From an uncultured Planctomycetaceae bacterium (GTDB lineage: Bacteria > Planctomycetota > Planctomycetia > Planctomycetales > Planctomycetaceae): a DNA stretch of 64,000 nucleotides. Positions within the stretch are counted from its first letter, which is position 1. Every line of letters starts with the position of its first letter. This document shows, in pieces, positions 36,646 to 46,167 of the stretch. Below the pieces are notes generated by a model that was not told where the DNA came from, did no database searches, and saw nothing but the letters and a program-made list of their open reading frames with translations. The DNA is taken from positions 44,956 through 108,955 of the forward strand of contig CALFSX010000214.1 of NCBI GenBank assembly GCA_937916515.1, given 5' to 3'. The position numbers and the translations under genes are program-made.

Positions 36646-37131
36646 ATGGAACATCGCATGGCTTTGCGTAGCGAGAATTTCGCGACAATTCTTCGCTCAA
36701 AAGCAAACCGTTTGGAAATTGAGATTCGCCTAAAGCGGCACTTGCAGGCGATCGAAGAAACAGATTCTTCAGCCGAGATACAGAGTTTGCAGATTGAGCT
36801 CGAAAGCGTTTGCAAAAATCAGGTTCGAGCGATGGAGGCCTTAATTTCTGTACAGCGGAATACGTCCAACAATATGGAGTCTTTTGATGCTTTGATGAAC
36901 GCAAAAATTCGTCATTTCGAAGCCGCTATCGCTTTAGAAGCAGGTTATGAGAAGCAGCTTGAACTCCACAAAGCCCTTGTCCGCGATTTTAAGGCATTTG
37001 AATTAAAGGTTACTACCTTGCACAGTTCACCAGCAGCATCTTTACGACTAAAGGCCATGCGACTGGATGCAGAAATCCTGCTTGCAAAACTTGAAGCTCA
37101 TACTGCAACACACAGCACTCAACCCGATTAA
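36646..37131 (+). CDS. Predicted coiled-coil protein, unknown function
   Basis: 161 residues, nearly all predicted helix with heptad patterns (LRSKANRLEIEIRLKRHLQAIEETDSSAEIQSLQIELE), no Trp or Pro-rich parts, and no signal peptide. Start at 36646, or at the second ATG 36658. It is transcribed toward the converging rtcA gene (72 bp apart). I do not recognise the family; a chaperone-like or scaffold role is only a guess. Confidence 0.6.
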   Translation: MEHRMALRSENFATILRSKANRLEIEIRLKRHLQAIEETDSSAEIQSLQIELESVCKNQVRAMEALISVQRNTSNNMESFDALMNAKIRHFEAAIALEAGYEKQLELHKALVRDFKAFELKVTTLHSSPAASLRLKAMRLDAEILLAKLEAHTATHSTQPD

Positions 37132-37203
37132 TCGACTCCAAAAACCGCCCACGAGTTTGGTTCGACGGCACACTGAAGATGATCCCCGGTGTGTGGCCGA
37201 TCA

Positions 37204-38259
37204 TCAATTCGGTTGCACGGCAACCAGCACGCCAGCTTCGGTTTCGCTGACGTCTATGCCGATGTCCAGAAATCGCTGCAGGATGTCGATGTGTGTCAGT
37301 GAGTGTTGAGTTAAATTGCCGGTTAGAAACGAGCCGCCACGTTGAACGGGTGTGTCTGTGCTTTGAGCTGCACTTAATCCCAATGGCAGCAGAATCTGAT
37401 CGGCCAGATACTCGCCCACCGGAACGCCACGCTTCAGCCACTTGCGAACGTCTCGAACAACTTCGTCCGCCACTTTTTCTGCGGATACTCCCTGACGCCC
37501 GAACGCCGTAAAGACTTCGGTCACGTGTTCGCATTCAATTTCTGCAAACACAACGTTGCCGGGGCCATTCGCTTTGACTTCGCGAACAAGCATTTCGTCG
37601 GGTCGCCAGTTAAGCTTTCGCTGAGCCTGCTTGACTTCTCGCTCGGCAATCGCAGCTGACAGATTTGCGACCAACGCTGAGACCTGACGTCGCTTAACCT
37701 TACCTGCATCCAGCAAGTCGAAACCTGCAAGTCTCGGCGACGGTTGAACGTCCACGACCACTCGACCGCCCCCAGCCGGATAGAACCCAAAACGCTCCAG
37801 CCGAATGCCTACGTTTGGGCCGAGTCGATTTACCAACGGCAGGTAAGCCTGCTGCAGAAAATCGAACGGTGGAGCCCACTGGTTATGCGTTCCACCTTCC
37901 AGAATCAACGTTGAAGGCTGCTCAGCGGTTAACAATGGGGGCAGTACGGTTTGTAACACCAGCATCGCGCTGCCGGCGGAACCAATACTGAACTGGTAAT
38001 GTCCGGGTTGCACGGCCGCCGGGTGGAATTCGATGACTGTTGATCCCAGTTCGTCGCCCGTCACTTCACCGTTGCAGATTTCCGCCGCTGCGCGAACAGA
38101 CGTCAGATGCTGCCGCCCAAGCCCGGGCTTCGATCGGCCTGCTCGGATGTTTTCGATTCGTACCGACTTGCCGGTCACAACGGCCAACGCCAGCGACGAA
38201 CGAACCATTTGTCCGCCGCCTTCGCCTTGAGAGCCATCGATTGTGATTAGGTCTGACAT
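37204..38259 (-). CDS. rtcA: RNA 3'-terminal phosphate cyclase RtcA
   Basis: 351 residues, family length. Converts a 3'-phosphate end of RNA to a 2',3'-cyclic phosphate using ATP. Seen: the start SDLITIDGSQGEGGGQMVRSS, the RxGRSKPGLGRQHLTSVRA region, GGTHNQWAPPFDFLQ, GFYPAGGGRV and the active-site His in TQHSLTH (His319 here, matching His309 of the E. coli enzyme). It may supply the RNA-end substrate processed in the rsr/rtcR system, but it is 34 kb away. I see no sigma-54 promoter in the bases upstream of its ATG. Confidence 0.94.
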   Translation of the reverse strand: MSDLITIDGSQGEGGGQMVRSSLALAVVTGKSVRIENIRAGRSKPGLGRQHLTSVRAAAEICNGEVTGDELGSTVIEFHPAAVQPGHYQFSIGSAGSAMLVLQTVLPPLLTAEQPSTLILEGGTHNQWAPPFDFLQQAYLPLVNRLGPNVGIRLERFGFYPAGGGRVVVDVQPSPRLAGFDLLDAGKVKRRQVSALVANLSAAIAEREVKQAQRKLNWRPDEMLVREVKANGPGNVVFAEIECEHVTEVFTAFGRQGVSAEKVADEVVRDVRKWLKRGVPVGEYLADQILLPLGLSAAQSTDTPVQRGGSFLTGNLTQHSLTHIDILQRFLDIGIDVSETEAGVLVAVQPN

Positions 38260-38770
38260 AGAATTGAAATTTGGCCTGACTACAATGGTCGATGTTGAGG
38301 ATGACAGAATTCCACGCGATAGCTTACATCACGCGAAGCCGACATATCCACGGCGCGATCAACAAACCACCAACCGAGTACTCGATTGCCACGGTTCAGT
38401 TTCGAGCTCTCATTCGGCTCGACATAGGTAGCGTAAGTCACAACGTGATGTTCTGCGTTTTTCTTCATTTTCCATTTCCCAACAAGGGCTTCACCCTTGA
38501 CCCGGTGGCGTGGTTGGCTGGAAGACATAGGACGTTCGAACCGCCGAGTCGCTCCGTTGTCGCTACGAAAGACATACGCGCACCATGCGCGTTTCTTTCT
38601 TAGGTAAGACTCTGATCACACACTGTCGCTTAAACACTTCCAGCGACTGCCTTGAGTGCACCTGAGGACACTTCAGTTGCCGGGAAAGTTCGCTCAGAAT
38701 CACGACGCTCGCTGCAGATGGCCGGATCTACGCTGGACGGCACCCAATCCCGTCTGCTATTGAACGGGAT
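38260..38770. other. Intergenic region containing element copy 9
   Basis: About 510 bp between divergent rtcA and the next CDS. Besides element copy 9 (38481-38613) no gene, hairpin or recognisable promoter stands out. Confidence 0.45.
38481..38613 (+). repeat. Dispersed element, copy 9
   Basis: Full copy: AACAAGGGCTTCACCCTTG, GACCCGGTGGCGTGG, CGCCGAGTCGCTCCGTTGTCG, CACCATGCGCG and GTAAGACTCTGA. It is the rightmost copy I found; none is visible between 39 and 64 kb. No gene ends at its hairpin. Confidence 0.8.
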
Positions 38771-39619
38771 ATGCCAGCTTCTTTGATTATCATTGGAAAT
38801 ACTCGCCGCCGCGAATTCCTGCACTTCGCCCTGTGGTTGTGCGCGCAGCCAACCGTAAAGATTGTGGGGGAATTCGCGTCCATCGAAGACGCTTTTGCTG
38901 ACGAAGGGCTTTTGCTGGCCGACGCAGACATGACCATCGTGCTGCAATCGTGGTCAGATCAGTATTCAAAGACGCTGGCGGATCGCCTGATCGGGCAAAC
39001 GTTGTTTCATCGCCTGATCTGTTGTTATGGTGCGTGGTGCGAGTCTGACGGACGCAATCGCGACATCTGGCCGGACGCGGTTCGCGTTTCTTTGCGGCTG
39101 GCTCAATCGGTGGTCGAACGCGAAATACTGCGAATTGCCGACGATGAACCGGCGATTCCGCCCACTTCTGCTCGCGACGAAATTTTTTCGTATCGGCTGG
39201 GTGAACTCGGCGACTGGAAACCCATCAGCGGGCTGCAGGACCTGAACGGAGCCATCGTGGGAGCCGACAAGGTTTTGCGAAAGACGCTGTCGATGCTGCT
39301 TAGCGATCTGGGCATGCGATCGTTGAGCCTTCCGCTGTTGAAAGACGAAATCCGACGACCAGTTCGTCCCAAAGAAACGTCGCGAGGCCCTGTGCATGTT
39401 GTGCTGCACGATCTGGATCCCTGGGGCTACAACGTTCAGGCGTCTGTAACGGCGGCCAGAAAAATGTTTCCCGCTGCGGAAATTCTGGGCATCGCCACGA
39501 TGCCGGACGCCGGTTTGACGTCGGAAATTGCTGATGAACAGATTCGGGTCGTCATTCCCAAGCTGGATCTGGAAAACGGACTCCGCTGGCATCTTGGCCA
39601 GTTGTTACAGCGCGGCTGA
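38771..39619 (+). CDS. Uncharacterised protein with receiver-like segments
   Basis: 282 residues; not recognised. The first half (SLIIIGNTRRREFLHFALWLC... to DADMTIVLQSWSD) and the last part (GPVHVVLHDLDPWGYNVQASVTAARKMFPAAEILGIATMPDAG) both have the beta-alpha alternation and Asp-containing strands of response-regulator receivers. I do not see the full acidic-pocket/Lys set. It could be a degenerate regulator. It stands alone, 206 bp before a pseudouridine synthase gene on the same strand. Confidence 0.6.
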   Translation: MPASLIIIGNTRRREFLHFALWLCAQPTVKIVGEFASIEDAFADEGLLLADADMTIVLQSWSDQYSKTLADRLIGQTLFHRLICCYGAWCESDGRNRDIWPDAVRVSLRLAQSVVEREILRIADDEPAIPPTSARDEIFSYRLGELGDWKPISGLQDLNGAIVGADKVLRKTLSMLLSDLGMRSLSLPLLKDEIRRPVRPKETSRGPVHVVLHDLDPWGYNVQASVTAARKMFPAAEILGIATMPDAGLTSEIADEQIRVVIPKLDLENGLRWHLGQLLQRG

Positions 39620-39825
39620 CGCGCTGGCTGAGGCCTTCAGAACTGCTATGAATCGCTGTTTGCTGTCTCACAAACGGCTTTCGACGAAGAAACGCCGGGT
39701 AACTTGGCATGTTTCATCTAACGAAGCTTTGAAGCGGGGAAAACGCCGAGTACCGTGTGCGTTGAAGATGCCGGTAGCAAGCCAGTATCATTCGCAGCCT
39801 CAAAATCATCAACGAAACCACGTCC

Positions 39826-40809
39826 GTGTCGCATCAATTCACTATTTCTGACAATGCTGGCGAGACCATCATCGCGGCCATGCGGCGTCACCTGCCGGGC
39901 GAACAGTCCTGGGCCGCTGTCAGAAAAATTCTGCAAGGCAATCGAGTCATGATTGGCTCTGTCGTTTGTATCGACGAAGCCAGACGACTTGCAGAAGGCG
40001 AAGTCGTCACCATCTGCGACCGTCCCGTGCCTCCACCGCCCACGGACAAAGACGTCACCATTCGACACGTCGATAAAGACATCATTATCGTCGAAAAACC
40101 TTCCGGCATGATTACATTGCGACGAGCGTCAGAAAAAAGCTGGTCGTGGAATCGCCGGAATCAACAGCCCACTCTGGACGAATGCATTCCTCGTTTGATC
40201 GGCGAACACGCGGCCAAGCGTCGCAACGCAGAACGAGTCGATCAGAAGATGCCCAGGCTGTATTCGATTCACCGCATTGACAGAGATTCCAGCGGCCTGC
40301 TGGTGTTCGCCAGAAACGAAGAGGCTCAGAAGAATATCATCGCACAGTTTGCGGCTCACGACGCTGTCCGAAAATACTATGCTCTGGTGCCAGGTCGTAT
40401 GGCCGACCAAACCGTATCGACACAGTTTATTCGAAATCGGGGCGACGGCCTGCGAGGCAGCACGACTGACACTTCGATTGGTCAGAACGCGGTCACGCAT
40501 TTCACAACATTGCGGACCATCGGCGAATTCAGCGAACTGGAATGTAAACTGGAAACCGGTCGAACAAATCAAATTCGCATTCACCTGGCAGAACTGGGCC
40601 ATCCAATTTGTGGAGACCCAAAATATCGAGGTCCGTTTGGTCAGCCGGAAGTTATGGATCACAGCAAAGTGCATCGGATGTGCCTGCACGCGGCTCAACT
40701 GCGATTTCAGCATCCAGTCACCTTCGAAAAAATGAACTTCGAAACACCGTGGCCGACGGATATGCAACGATATTTGAATCGGCTGACTCTAGCCGCAGGA
40801 AAAAAGTAG
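39826..40809 (+). CDS. RluA-family pseudouridine synthase
   Basis: 327 residues. An N-terminal S4-like segment (KILQGNRVMIGSVVCIDEARRLAEGEVVTI) precedes the catalytic domain. HRIDRDSSGLLVFARN carries the conserved Asp of the R-(I/L)-D-x-x-(T/S)SG motif, and TGRTNQIRIHLAELGHPICGD is the family's RNA-binding strand. Target is 23S rRNA or tRNA; the specific site cannot be told. The start is GTG at 39826. The rRNA methyltransferase gene begins 15 bp downstream, so the two RNA-modification genes form an operon. Confidence 0.92.
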   Translation: MSHQFTISDNAGETIIAAMRRHLPGEQSWAAVRKILQGNRVMIGSVVCIDEARRLAEGEVVTICDRPVPPPPTDKDVTIRHVDKDIIIVEKPSGMITLRRASEKSWSWNRRNQQPTLDECIPRLIGEHAAKRRNAERVDQKMPRLYSIHRIDRDSSGLLVFARNEEAQKNIIAQFAAHDAVRKYYALVPGRMADQTVSTQFIRNRGDGLRGSTTDTSIGQNAVTHFTTLRTIGEFSELECKLETGRTNQIRIHLAELGHPICGDPKYRGPFGQPEVMDHSKVHRMCLHAAQLRFQHPVTFEKMNFETPWPTDMQRYLNRLTLAAGKK

Positions 40810-40824
40810 AGCGATAAAACTGTC

Positions 40825-42186
40825 ATGAATAAGCCCTACCAAAAGCGACCCGGTAAAAACTTTGACAAACGCAGTGCGTATTCGAAGCCGTCGTTCAGCA
40901 GAAACGATTCCGATCGCGGTTCGTCGCCGATGGAACAGATCCATCAGCTGGCTCCCGATCCCAGCCAGCCGATTCCGGTTGTTGTCGTAAAAAGTCGGAT
41001 ATCACAGGCTGCCGTGTTTCGCAAACAGATTGATTCTGTTGATGGAGCCAAGCCTGGCGACCTGGTTGCCGTGTATTCCAAAAGTCGTGAGCTGCTGGGA
41101 TACGGTCTCTACAATTCTCGCAGCGAAATGGGTCTGCGAATGTTGTGGCGGCACGACCAGTTGCCTACCGAAGAATCATGGGACGAACGGCTGCAAACAG
41201 CTGCGTCGTTGCGTCAGAACATTCTGAAGCTGGATCAGCACACAGACACTTACCGCCTGGTGCATGCCGAAGCCGATGGCTTGCCGGGACTGATGATCGA
41301 TCGCTTCGGCGATGTGTTGTCGGCAGAAGCCTTTAGTCTGGGAATGTACCAACGCGGAACAGCGCTGCTGCAACGACTGTCAGGCATGCTGGGCACAAAG
41401 CACACCATCGTGCAGACCAGTCCTCAGTTTCATTCTCAGGAAGGCTACGACCCACCAACAATTACGTCTGCCGATTGTCCGGCCGATGTGACGGTTCAGG
41501 AATACGGCACGCGGTTCAAAGTTCGCTTTCAGGGCGGTCACAAGACGGGCTTCTTCTGCGACCAACGCGAAAACCGATTAAAGCTGGCTCAATTCTGCGA
41601 AGGCAAAACGGTCCTGGATCTGTGCTGCTATACCGGCGGCTTTTCCATTCAGGCGATGAAACTGGGCAAAGCGGCGGAAGCCACGGGAGTCGACCTGGAT
41701 GAAGAACCTCTAAAGCTGGCCAAAGAAAACGCAAACCTGAATCAGGTACGAGCCCGCTTTATTCAGTCCGACGCCTTCAACTATATGCGAGACCTGATTG
41801 CCGCGAAGAAGCAGTTCGACGTGGTGATTCTGGATCCGCCAAAGTTGATTCGCACCCGAATGGAAATCGACGAAGGTACTCGCAAGCACTTCGACTTGAA
41901 CCGGCTGGCCATGAGACTTGTTAAGCCGGGCGGACTGTTTCTAAGCTGCACGTGTGCCGGGCTGCTTCCGGATTCCGAATTCACCAGCCTTGTGTGTTCT
42001 GCCGCGCGGCAGGGTGGAGATGAAATCACGCCAGCGACACCCGACCGAGCCGCTCGACACGCGGGCCGGCACATGCAGATCATTGCCAAAACCGGAGCGG
42101 CTCCCTGTCATCCCGTTGGCGGCAATTGTCCGGAAACGGAGTATTTGAAGGCCGTATGGATGGTGATGGGCGAAAATATCCGGTGA
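40825..42186 (+). CDS. RlmI-like class I SAM-dependent 23S rRNA methyltransferase
   Basis: 453 residues. N-terminal PUA-like domain (VVVKSRISQAAVFRKQIDSV, LVAVYSKSRELLGYGLYNSRS) after a basic 40-residue extension, then a bridging domain (RFQGGHKTGFFCDQRENR). A Rossmann methyltransferase fold follows with LDLCCYTGGFS (SAM motif I) and VILDPPK (motif IV). This is the RlmI layout (m5C of 23S rRNA); other PUA-containing members are possible. The C-terminal segment contains FLSCTCAG, the catalytic Cys region. Confidence 0.88.
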   Translation: MNKPYQKRPGKNFDKRSAYSKPSFSRNDSDRGSSPMEQIHQLAPDPSQPIPVVVVKSRISQAAVFRKQIDSVDGAKPGDLVAVYSKSRELLGYGLYNSRSEMGLRMLWRHDQLPTEESWDERLQTAASLRQNILKLDQHTDTYRLVHAEADGLPGLMIDRFGDVLSAEAFSLGMYQRGTALLQRLSGMLGTKHTIVQTSPQFHSQEGYDPPTITSADCPADVTVQEYGTRFKVRFQGGHKTGFFCDQRENRLKLAQFCEGKTVLDLCCYTGGFSIQAMKLGKAAEATGVDLDEEPLKLAKENANLNQVRARFIQSDAFNYMRDLIAAKKQFDVVILDPPKLIRTRMEIDEGTRKHFDLNRLAMRLVKPGGLFLSCTCAGLLPDSEFTSLVCSAARQGGDEITPATPDRAARHAGRHMQIIAKTGAAPCHPVGGNCPETEYLKAVWMVMGENIR

Positions 42187-42322
42187 TTTTTGGTATTCAT
42201 CGCAACGTCCTGTTCCGCAGAAAGTCACTTTGCGGCCGTTGAACCCGTCTTTCCTCTGAAGGTCATTTGCGGTAAAAATCGGCCCTTTTTCGTATTTGAC
42301 GACGTGCTAAGGAACACTGGAA

Positions 42323-43315
42323 ATGTCTGTTTTTGCGACAGAGTTAGAAACCGCGCTACAGGCTGTTCGACAGGCGGCAACCGTTTGCCGTGCCGTTCAG
42401 GCTTCGATTTCGACTGATTCCCTTGATAAAAAAGACAACAGCCCGGTCACCGTCGCCGACTTTGCCAGTCAGGCCCTGATTTGCCGTACTTTGCAGCAAG
42501 CGTTTCCGAACGATCCGGTGATCGGTGAAGAAGGTGCTGAAGAACTGAAGACGGATTCCGGTGCCGACTTTCTGGCTCGCATCGTCAGCGAATGTGCGGC
42601 TGTGGGCGTGACGGCTTCCGGTGAAGAAGTTTGCGACTGGATCGATCGAGGCGGGCTGCAGGAATATCGGCCACGATTCTGGACGCTGGACCCCATCGAC
42701 GGCACCAAGGGCTTTCTGCGTAAAGAACAATACGCCATCTCACTGGCACTGATTATCGACGGACAGATTCAAATCGGTATTCTGGGTTGTCCCAACATGC
42801 CATTGGATTCTGCAAACCCCGATGGGCCGCGCGGCATTCTGGCGTGGGCCGTGAAAGGGCAGGGCAGCTTTGTGCAGCCGCTTGACGAACCACAAGCCGC
42901 CACATCCAGAATTAATGTGACGTCAACTGCCGCCAGCCAGGATGCTCGGTTTTGTGAATCCGTTGAATCCGGTCACAGCTCTCACGACTGGTCGGGAAAA
43001 ATCGCCGCTGATCTTGGTATCACGCGCGAACCGTTTCGTATCGACAGTCAGTGCAAGTATCTTGCCGTTGCCATGGGCGATGCAGACATCTATCTGCGTT
43101 TGCCAACTCGCAAAGGTTATCAGGAAAAAATCTGGGACCACGCCGGCGGTATCCTGGTTGTTGAAGAAGCGGGCGGCACTGTGACCGACATCCACGGCAA
43201 CGCCCCGGAATTCAACCACGGAGCAACCCTGTCAAAGAACGAAGGCATGGTCGTCACAAATGGCCAGTTCCACAAAAACGTTGTTGATGCTGTTCAAAAC
43301 AATGCTTCGGCGTAA
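42323..43315 (+). CDS. 3'(2'),5'-bisphosphate nucleotidase, HAL2/CysQ type
   Basis: 330 residues of the inositol-monophosphatase/lithium-sensitive phosphatase superfamily. Metal motifs: GEEGAEEL and DPIDGTKGF; the closing W-D-H-A-G-G motif (EKIWDHAGGILVVEEAGG) is complete. Length and sequence are closest to eukaryotic-type HAL2/SAL1, which remove PAP, a by-product of sulfate assimilation and RNA processing. PAP inhibits exoribonucleases, which may link it to RNA metabolism. It follows the methyltransferase gene after 136 bp. Confidence 0.88.
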   Translation: MSVFATELETALQAVRQAATVCRAVQASISTDSLDKKDNSPVTVADFASQALICRTLQQAFPNDPVIGEEGAEELKTDSGADFLARIVSECAAVGVTASGEEVCDWIDRGGLQEYRPRFWTLDPIDGTKGFLRKEQYAISLALIIDGQIQIGILGCPNMPLDSANPDGPRGILAWAVKGQGSFVQPLDEPQAATSRINVTSTAASQDARFCESVESGHSSHDWSGKIAADLGITREPFRIDSQCKYLAVAMGDADIYLRLPTRKGYQEKIWDHAGGILVVEEAGGTVTDIHGNAPEFNHGATLSKNEGMVVTNGQFHKNVVDAVQNNASA

Positions 43316-43398
43316 GCGAACAGTGGTGTCTCAGCGGTGTCTTTAAAACTTCAGTACGTGCTTGTAGGTCCTGTCGAAGTAATCGACTGTTTGAAAGC

Positions 43399-45210
43399 GT
43401 GTCGATGGCGTGGTTTCCGGTCGCTCTGACTCTTTGCGTGATTCTGCTGACAATTGTCGCGATCATGTACTTTCGCTACCCAGCCGACATTTCGTTGCTT
43501 GGCGGGTTGACGATTCTGCTGATCTATGGCGTGTTCGACAAAACACACGGATTGTCTGTCAAAGACGGGCTTTCCGGCTTTTCCAATCCGGGCGTCCTGA
43601 CAGTCGCCGTTCTGTTCGTTGTTGCCGACGGACTGCAGCGAACCGGAGCATTTGCGTGGCTGGGAGTACGCCTGCTGGGGGTGCCGAAAGGCACCATGTC
43701 GGCCCAAATCAGAACAATGGTGCCAACCGCTTTACTAAGCGCGTTTCTGAACAATACGCCGGTTGTTGCACTGATGATGCCGATTATCAGTGACTGGTCT
43801 CGCAAACATCGGATTTCCGTCAGCCACTTATTTATGCCGCTTAGCTATGCCGCCATCCTTGGTGGAATGTGTACGCTGATCGGCACCAGCACGACCATCG
43901 TGTTGAACAGCAAGCTTGTCGAAAACAATCCGGACAGCGGCCTGTTGATGTTTGAACAGGCATGGGTCGGAGTTCCGTGTTTAGTACTGGGCATCGCGTT
44001 TCTGGTGCTGTTTACCCGCAAACTTCTTCCCGAACGCCAACGCGCTTTCACGGCCAACGACGACCCTCGCGAATACACGGTCGAAATGGAAGTTGATGGC
44101 AGCAGTCCGCTGGTTGGCAAATCAATTGAAGAAGCGGGGCTGCGTCATCTGCCCGGAATGTACTTAATGGAAATTGACCGTGCTGGGCACGTCATTCCGG
44201 CGGTCAGTTCGGAATCTTTGTTGCAGGCCAACGACCATCTTGTGTTTGTGGGAATCGTTGAATCTGTTGTGGATCTTCAAAAAATTCCCGGACTGAAGCC
44301 TGCTACGGACCAGCTGTTTAAGCTGGATGGCCCTCGTTCTCAACGATGCCTGATGGAAGCCGTTGTTTCCAGCAGCTATCCGTATCTGCGAATGTCGATT
44401 CGAGAATCCAAATTCCGGATGCACTACAACGCTGCGATTATCGCGGTCAGCCGTGACGGTGTCCGGTTACCTGGCAAAATCGGCGATATCGTCCTGCAAC
44501 CGGGTGATACACTGCTGATGGAATCCAGCCCCGCGTTTATTGAACAGCAACGAAATTCCAGACACTTTTTCCTGGTGAGCGAAGTTCGCGACTCTGCTCC
44601 CGTGCGTCACGAACATGCCTGGATCGCTCGACTGATTATGGCTGGTTTTATCATTTCTGCGTCGGTTTTCGGATCGTTGGGAGTTAACGACGCCGCCTTT
44701 CTGGCTGCGCTGCCCGCCGCTTTGCTGATGATCTTTTTCCGCTGCAGTCGACCGGCAGACGCTCGACGTTCCATCGACTGGAACGTCATTCTGGTGATGG
44801 GAGCTGGACTGGGAATTGGCGAAGCAATGAAGGTCAGCAAGGCGGACGAATTCGCCACGGAGATGATGATGAAACTTGTCAGTGGCGGCAATTATCCGAT
44901 GATGATCGCCATCTTTGTGCTCACGATCCTGCTCACAAACACCATCACAGCAAAAGCCGCCGCTGTACTGGTGTTGCCGATCGCATTGGCAGCCGCCAAA
45001 ACACTTGACATCAATCCTCAACCATTAATCATCGCCGTTATCATGGGTGCCGCCGGCAGTTTTGCGACGCCATTCGGTTATCAAACCAACATGATGGTGT
45101 ACGGCCCCGGCGGCTATCGCTCATCAGACTACCTTCGCCTGGGTGTGCCGCTCAGCATTATTGTGGGCGTTGTCACAGTTGTTGTCGCACCATTGGTTTG
45201 GCCGTTTTGA
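43399..45210 (+). CDS. SLC13/DASS-type sodium:anion permease with two TrkA-C domains
   Basis: 603 residues. About 11-12 membrane helices. A first Asn-rich binding motif, SAFLNNTPVVALMMPI, is followed by TLIGTSTTIVLN; the second is LLTNTITAKAAAVLVLPIA followed by FATPFGYQTNMM. Between them, residues about 210-390 hold two RCK-C/TrkA-C regulatory domains with hydrophobic GD-T-L and AGDHL strands. Likely imports a divalent anion such as sulfate; the preceding PAP phosphatase gene is consistent with sulfur metabolism. Start GTG 43399 or ATG 43405. Confidence 0.9.
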   Translation: MSMAWFPVALTLCVILLTIVAIMYFRYPADISLLGGLTILLIYGVFDKTHGLSVKDGLSGFSNPGVLTVAVLFVVADGLQRTGAFAWLGVRLLGVPKGTMSAQIRTMVPTALLSAFLNNTPVVALMMPIISDWSRKHRISVSHLFMPLSYAAILGGMCTLIGTSTTIVLNSKLVENNPDSGLLMFEQAWVGVPCLVLGIAFLVLFTRKLLPERQRAFTANDDPREYTVEMEVDGSSPLVGKSIEEAGLRHLPGMYLMEIDRAGHVIPAVSSESLLQANDHLVFVGIVESVVDLQKIPGLKPATDQLFKLDGPRSQRCLMEAVVSSSYPYLRMSIRESKFRMHYNAAIIAVSRDGVRLPGKIGDIVLQPGDTLLMESSPAFIEQQRNSRHFFLVSEVRDSAPVRHEHAWIARLIMAGFIISASVFGSLGVNDAAFLAALPAALLMIFFRCSRPADARRSIDWNVILVMGAGLGIGEAMKVSKADEFATEMMMKLVSGGNYPMMIAIFVLTILLTNTITAKAAAVLVLPIALAAAKTLDINPQPLIIAVIMGAAGSFATPFGYQTNMMVYGPGGYRSSDYLRLGVPLSIIVGVVTVVVAPLVWPF

Positions 45211-45360
45211 TAATGTTCTGTTGACGGACGTGTTACGCGGCTTGTACGCCAGTTGTGTCATTGGTCCTTTGTATCAACGGCAGACTGTTTTCCACGCGGC
45301 AAATTGCACTACAATCGAACTCACCTTTCCTGTGAACTCAACATTCTGAAAAGAAGTGCG

Positions 45361-46167
45361 ATGGATTTTCTGCAGCTGCAGGGCAAAAACATTCTGGTGG
45401 TGGGTGTTGCCAACCGCAAAAGCGTCGCGTGGGCAACCGCAAAACTGTTGCTGGACGCCGGTGCCAACGTGCTGTTTTCTGTGCGTTCAGAACAACGAGC
45501 AGACACCGTCAAAAAGCTGGCACCGGATTCTTCCGTTTTCATCTGCGACGTGGAACATCAGGAACAAATTGATCGGCTAAAGACCGAGGTCTGCAGCACG
45601 GTGGATGTTCTTCACGGTATCGTTCATTCAGTGGCCTTTGCGGACTATTCTGCGGGGTGGCTGCCGTTTCATGAAACACCGCGAACCGCGTTTCTGCAAG
45701 CGATCGACATTTCCTGCTTTTCCCTGATCGCAATTTCCAACGCGTTCAAAGATCACCTGGATCCTGCGACCGGAAGTGTGGTAACGATCTCCATTTCCAC
45801 CACTCGAATGGCGGCGGAAAATTATGGCTATATGGCTCCCGTAAAAGCGGCGATGGATTCTTCGGTTTGCTTTCTGGCAAAGTCGTTTTCGAAGTTTTCG
45901 CACGTTCGCTTCAACGCCGTTTGTCCGGGCCTGTTAAAGACGTCTGCTTCGGCTGGCATTCCCGGATACGTCGACAGCTATCTGTTTGCAGAAAAAGCGA
46001 CGTTGCGAAAGAAGGCCGTGCAAACGGACGAAGTCGCATCGACCGTGTGTTTTATGCTGAGTCCCCGATCATCCGGTATTAACTCACAAGGCATCGTGAT
46101 TGACGCAGGAATGGGCACCAACTACTTCGACGACGATTTACTAAGCGGCTTCCATGGCGCCAACTAG
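45361..46167 (+). CDS. fabI: Enoyl-[acyl-carrier-protein] reductase FabI
   Basis: 268 residues. NADH-dependent last step of each fatty-acid elongation cycle. The coenzyme motif is [14 protein letters not shown]. The catalytic pair Tyr155/Lys162 (Y-x6-K in NYGYMAPVK) matches E. coli Tyr156/Lys163, and the substrate loop [19 protein letters not shown] aligns with the FabI AGPI-RTLA-x2-I region, though altered. The ATG at 45361 starts the Rossmann fold; the upstream open frame is not coding. It overlaps the following glycosyltransferase gene by 14 bp. Confidence 0.9.
   Translation: MDFLQLQGKNILVVGVANRKSVAWATAKLLLDAGANVLFSVRSEQRADTVKKLAPDSSVFICDVEHQEQIDRLKTEVCSTVDVLHGIVHSVAFADYSAGWLPFHETPRTAFLQAIDISCFSLIAISNAFKDHLDPATGSVVTISISTTRMAAENYGYMAPVKAAMDSSVCFLAKSFSKFSHVRFNAVCPGLLKTSASAGIPGYVDSYLFAEKATLRKKAVQTDEVASTVCFMLSPRSSGINSQGIVIDAGMGTNYFDDDLLSGFHGAN

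Noticed and set aside
38260..38420. Sigma-54 promoter upstream of rtcA
   Set aside because: No GG-N10-GC pair with a -24/-12 context was found on the rtcA strand.
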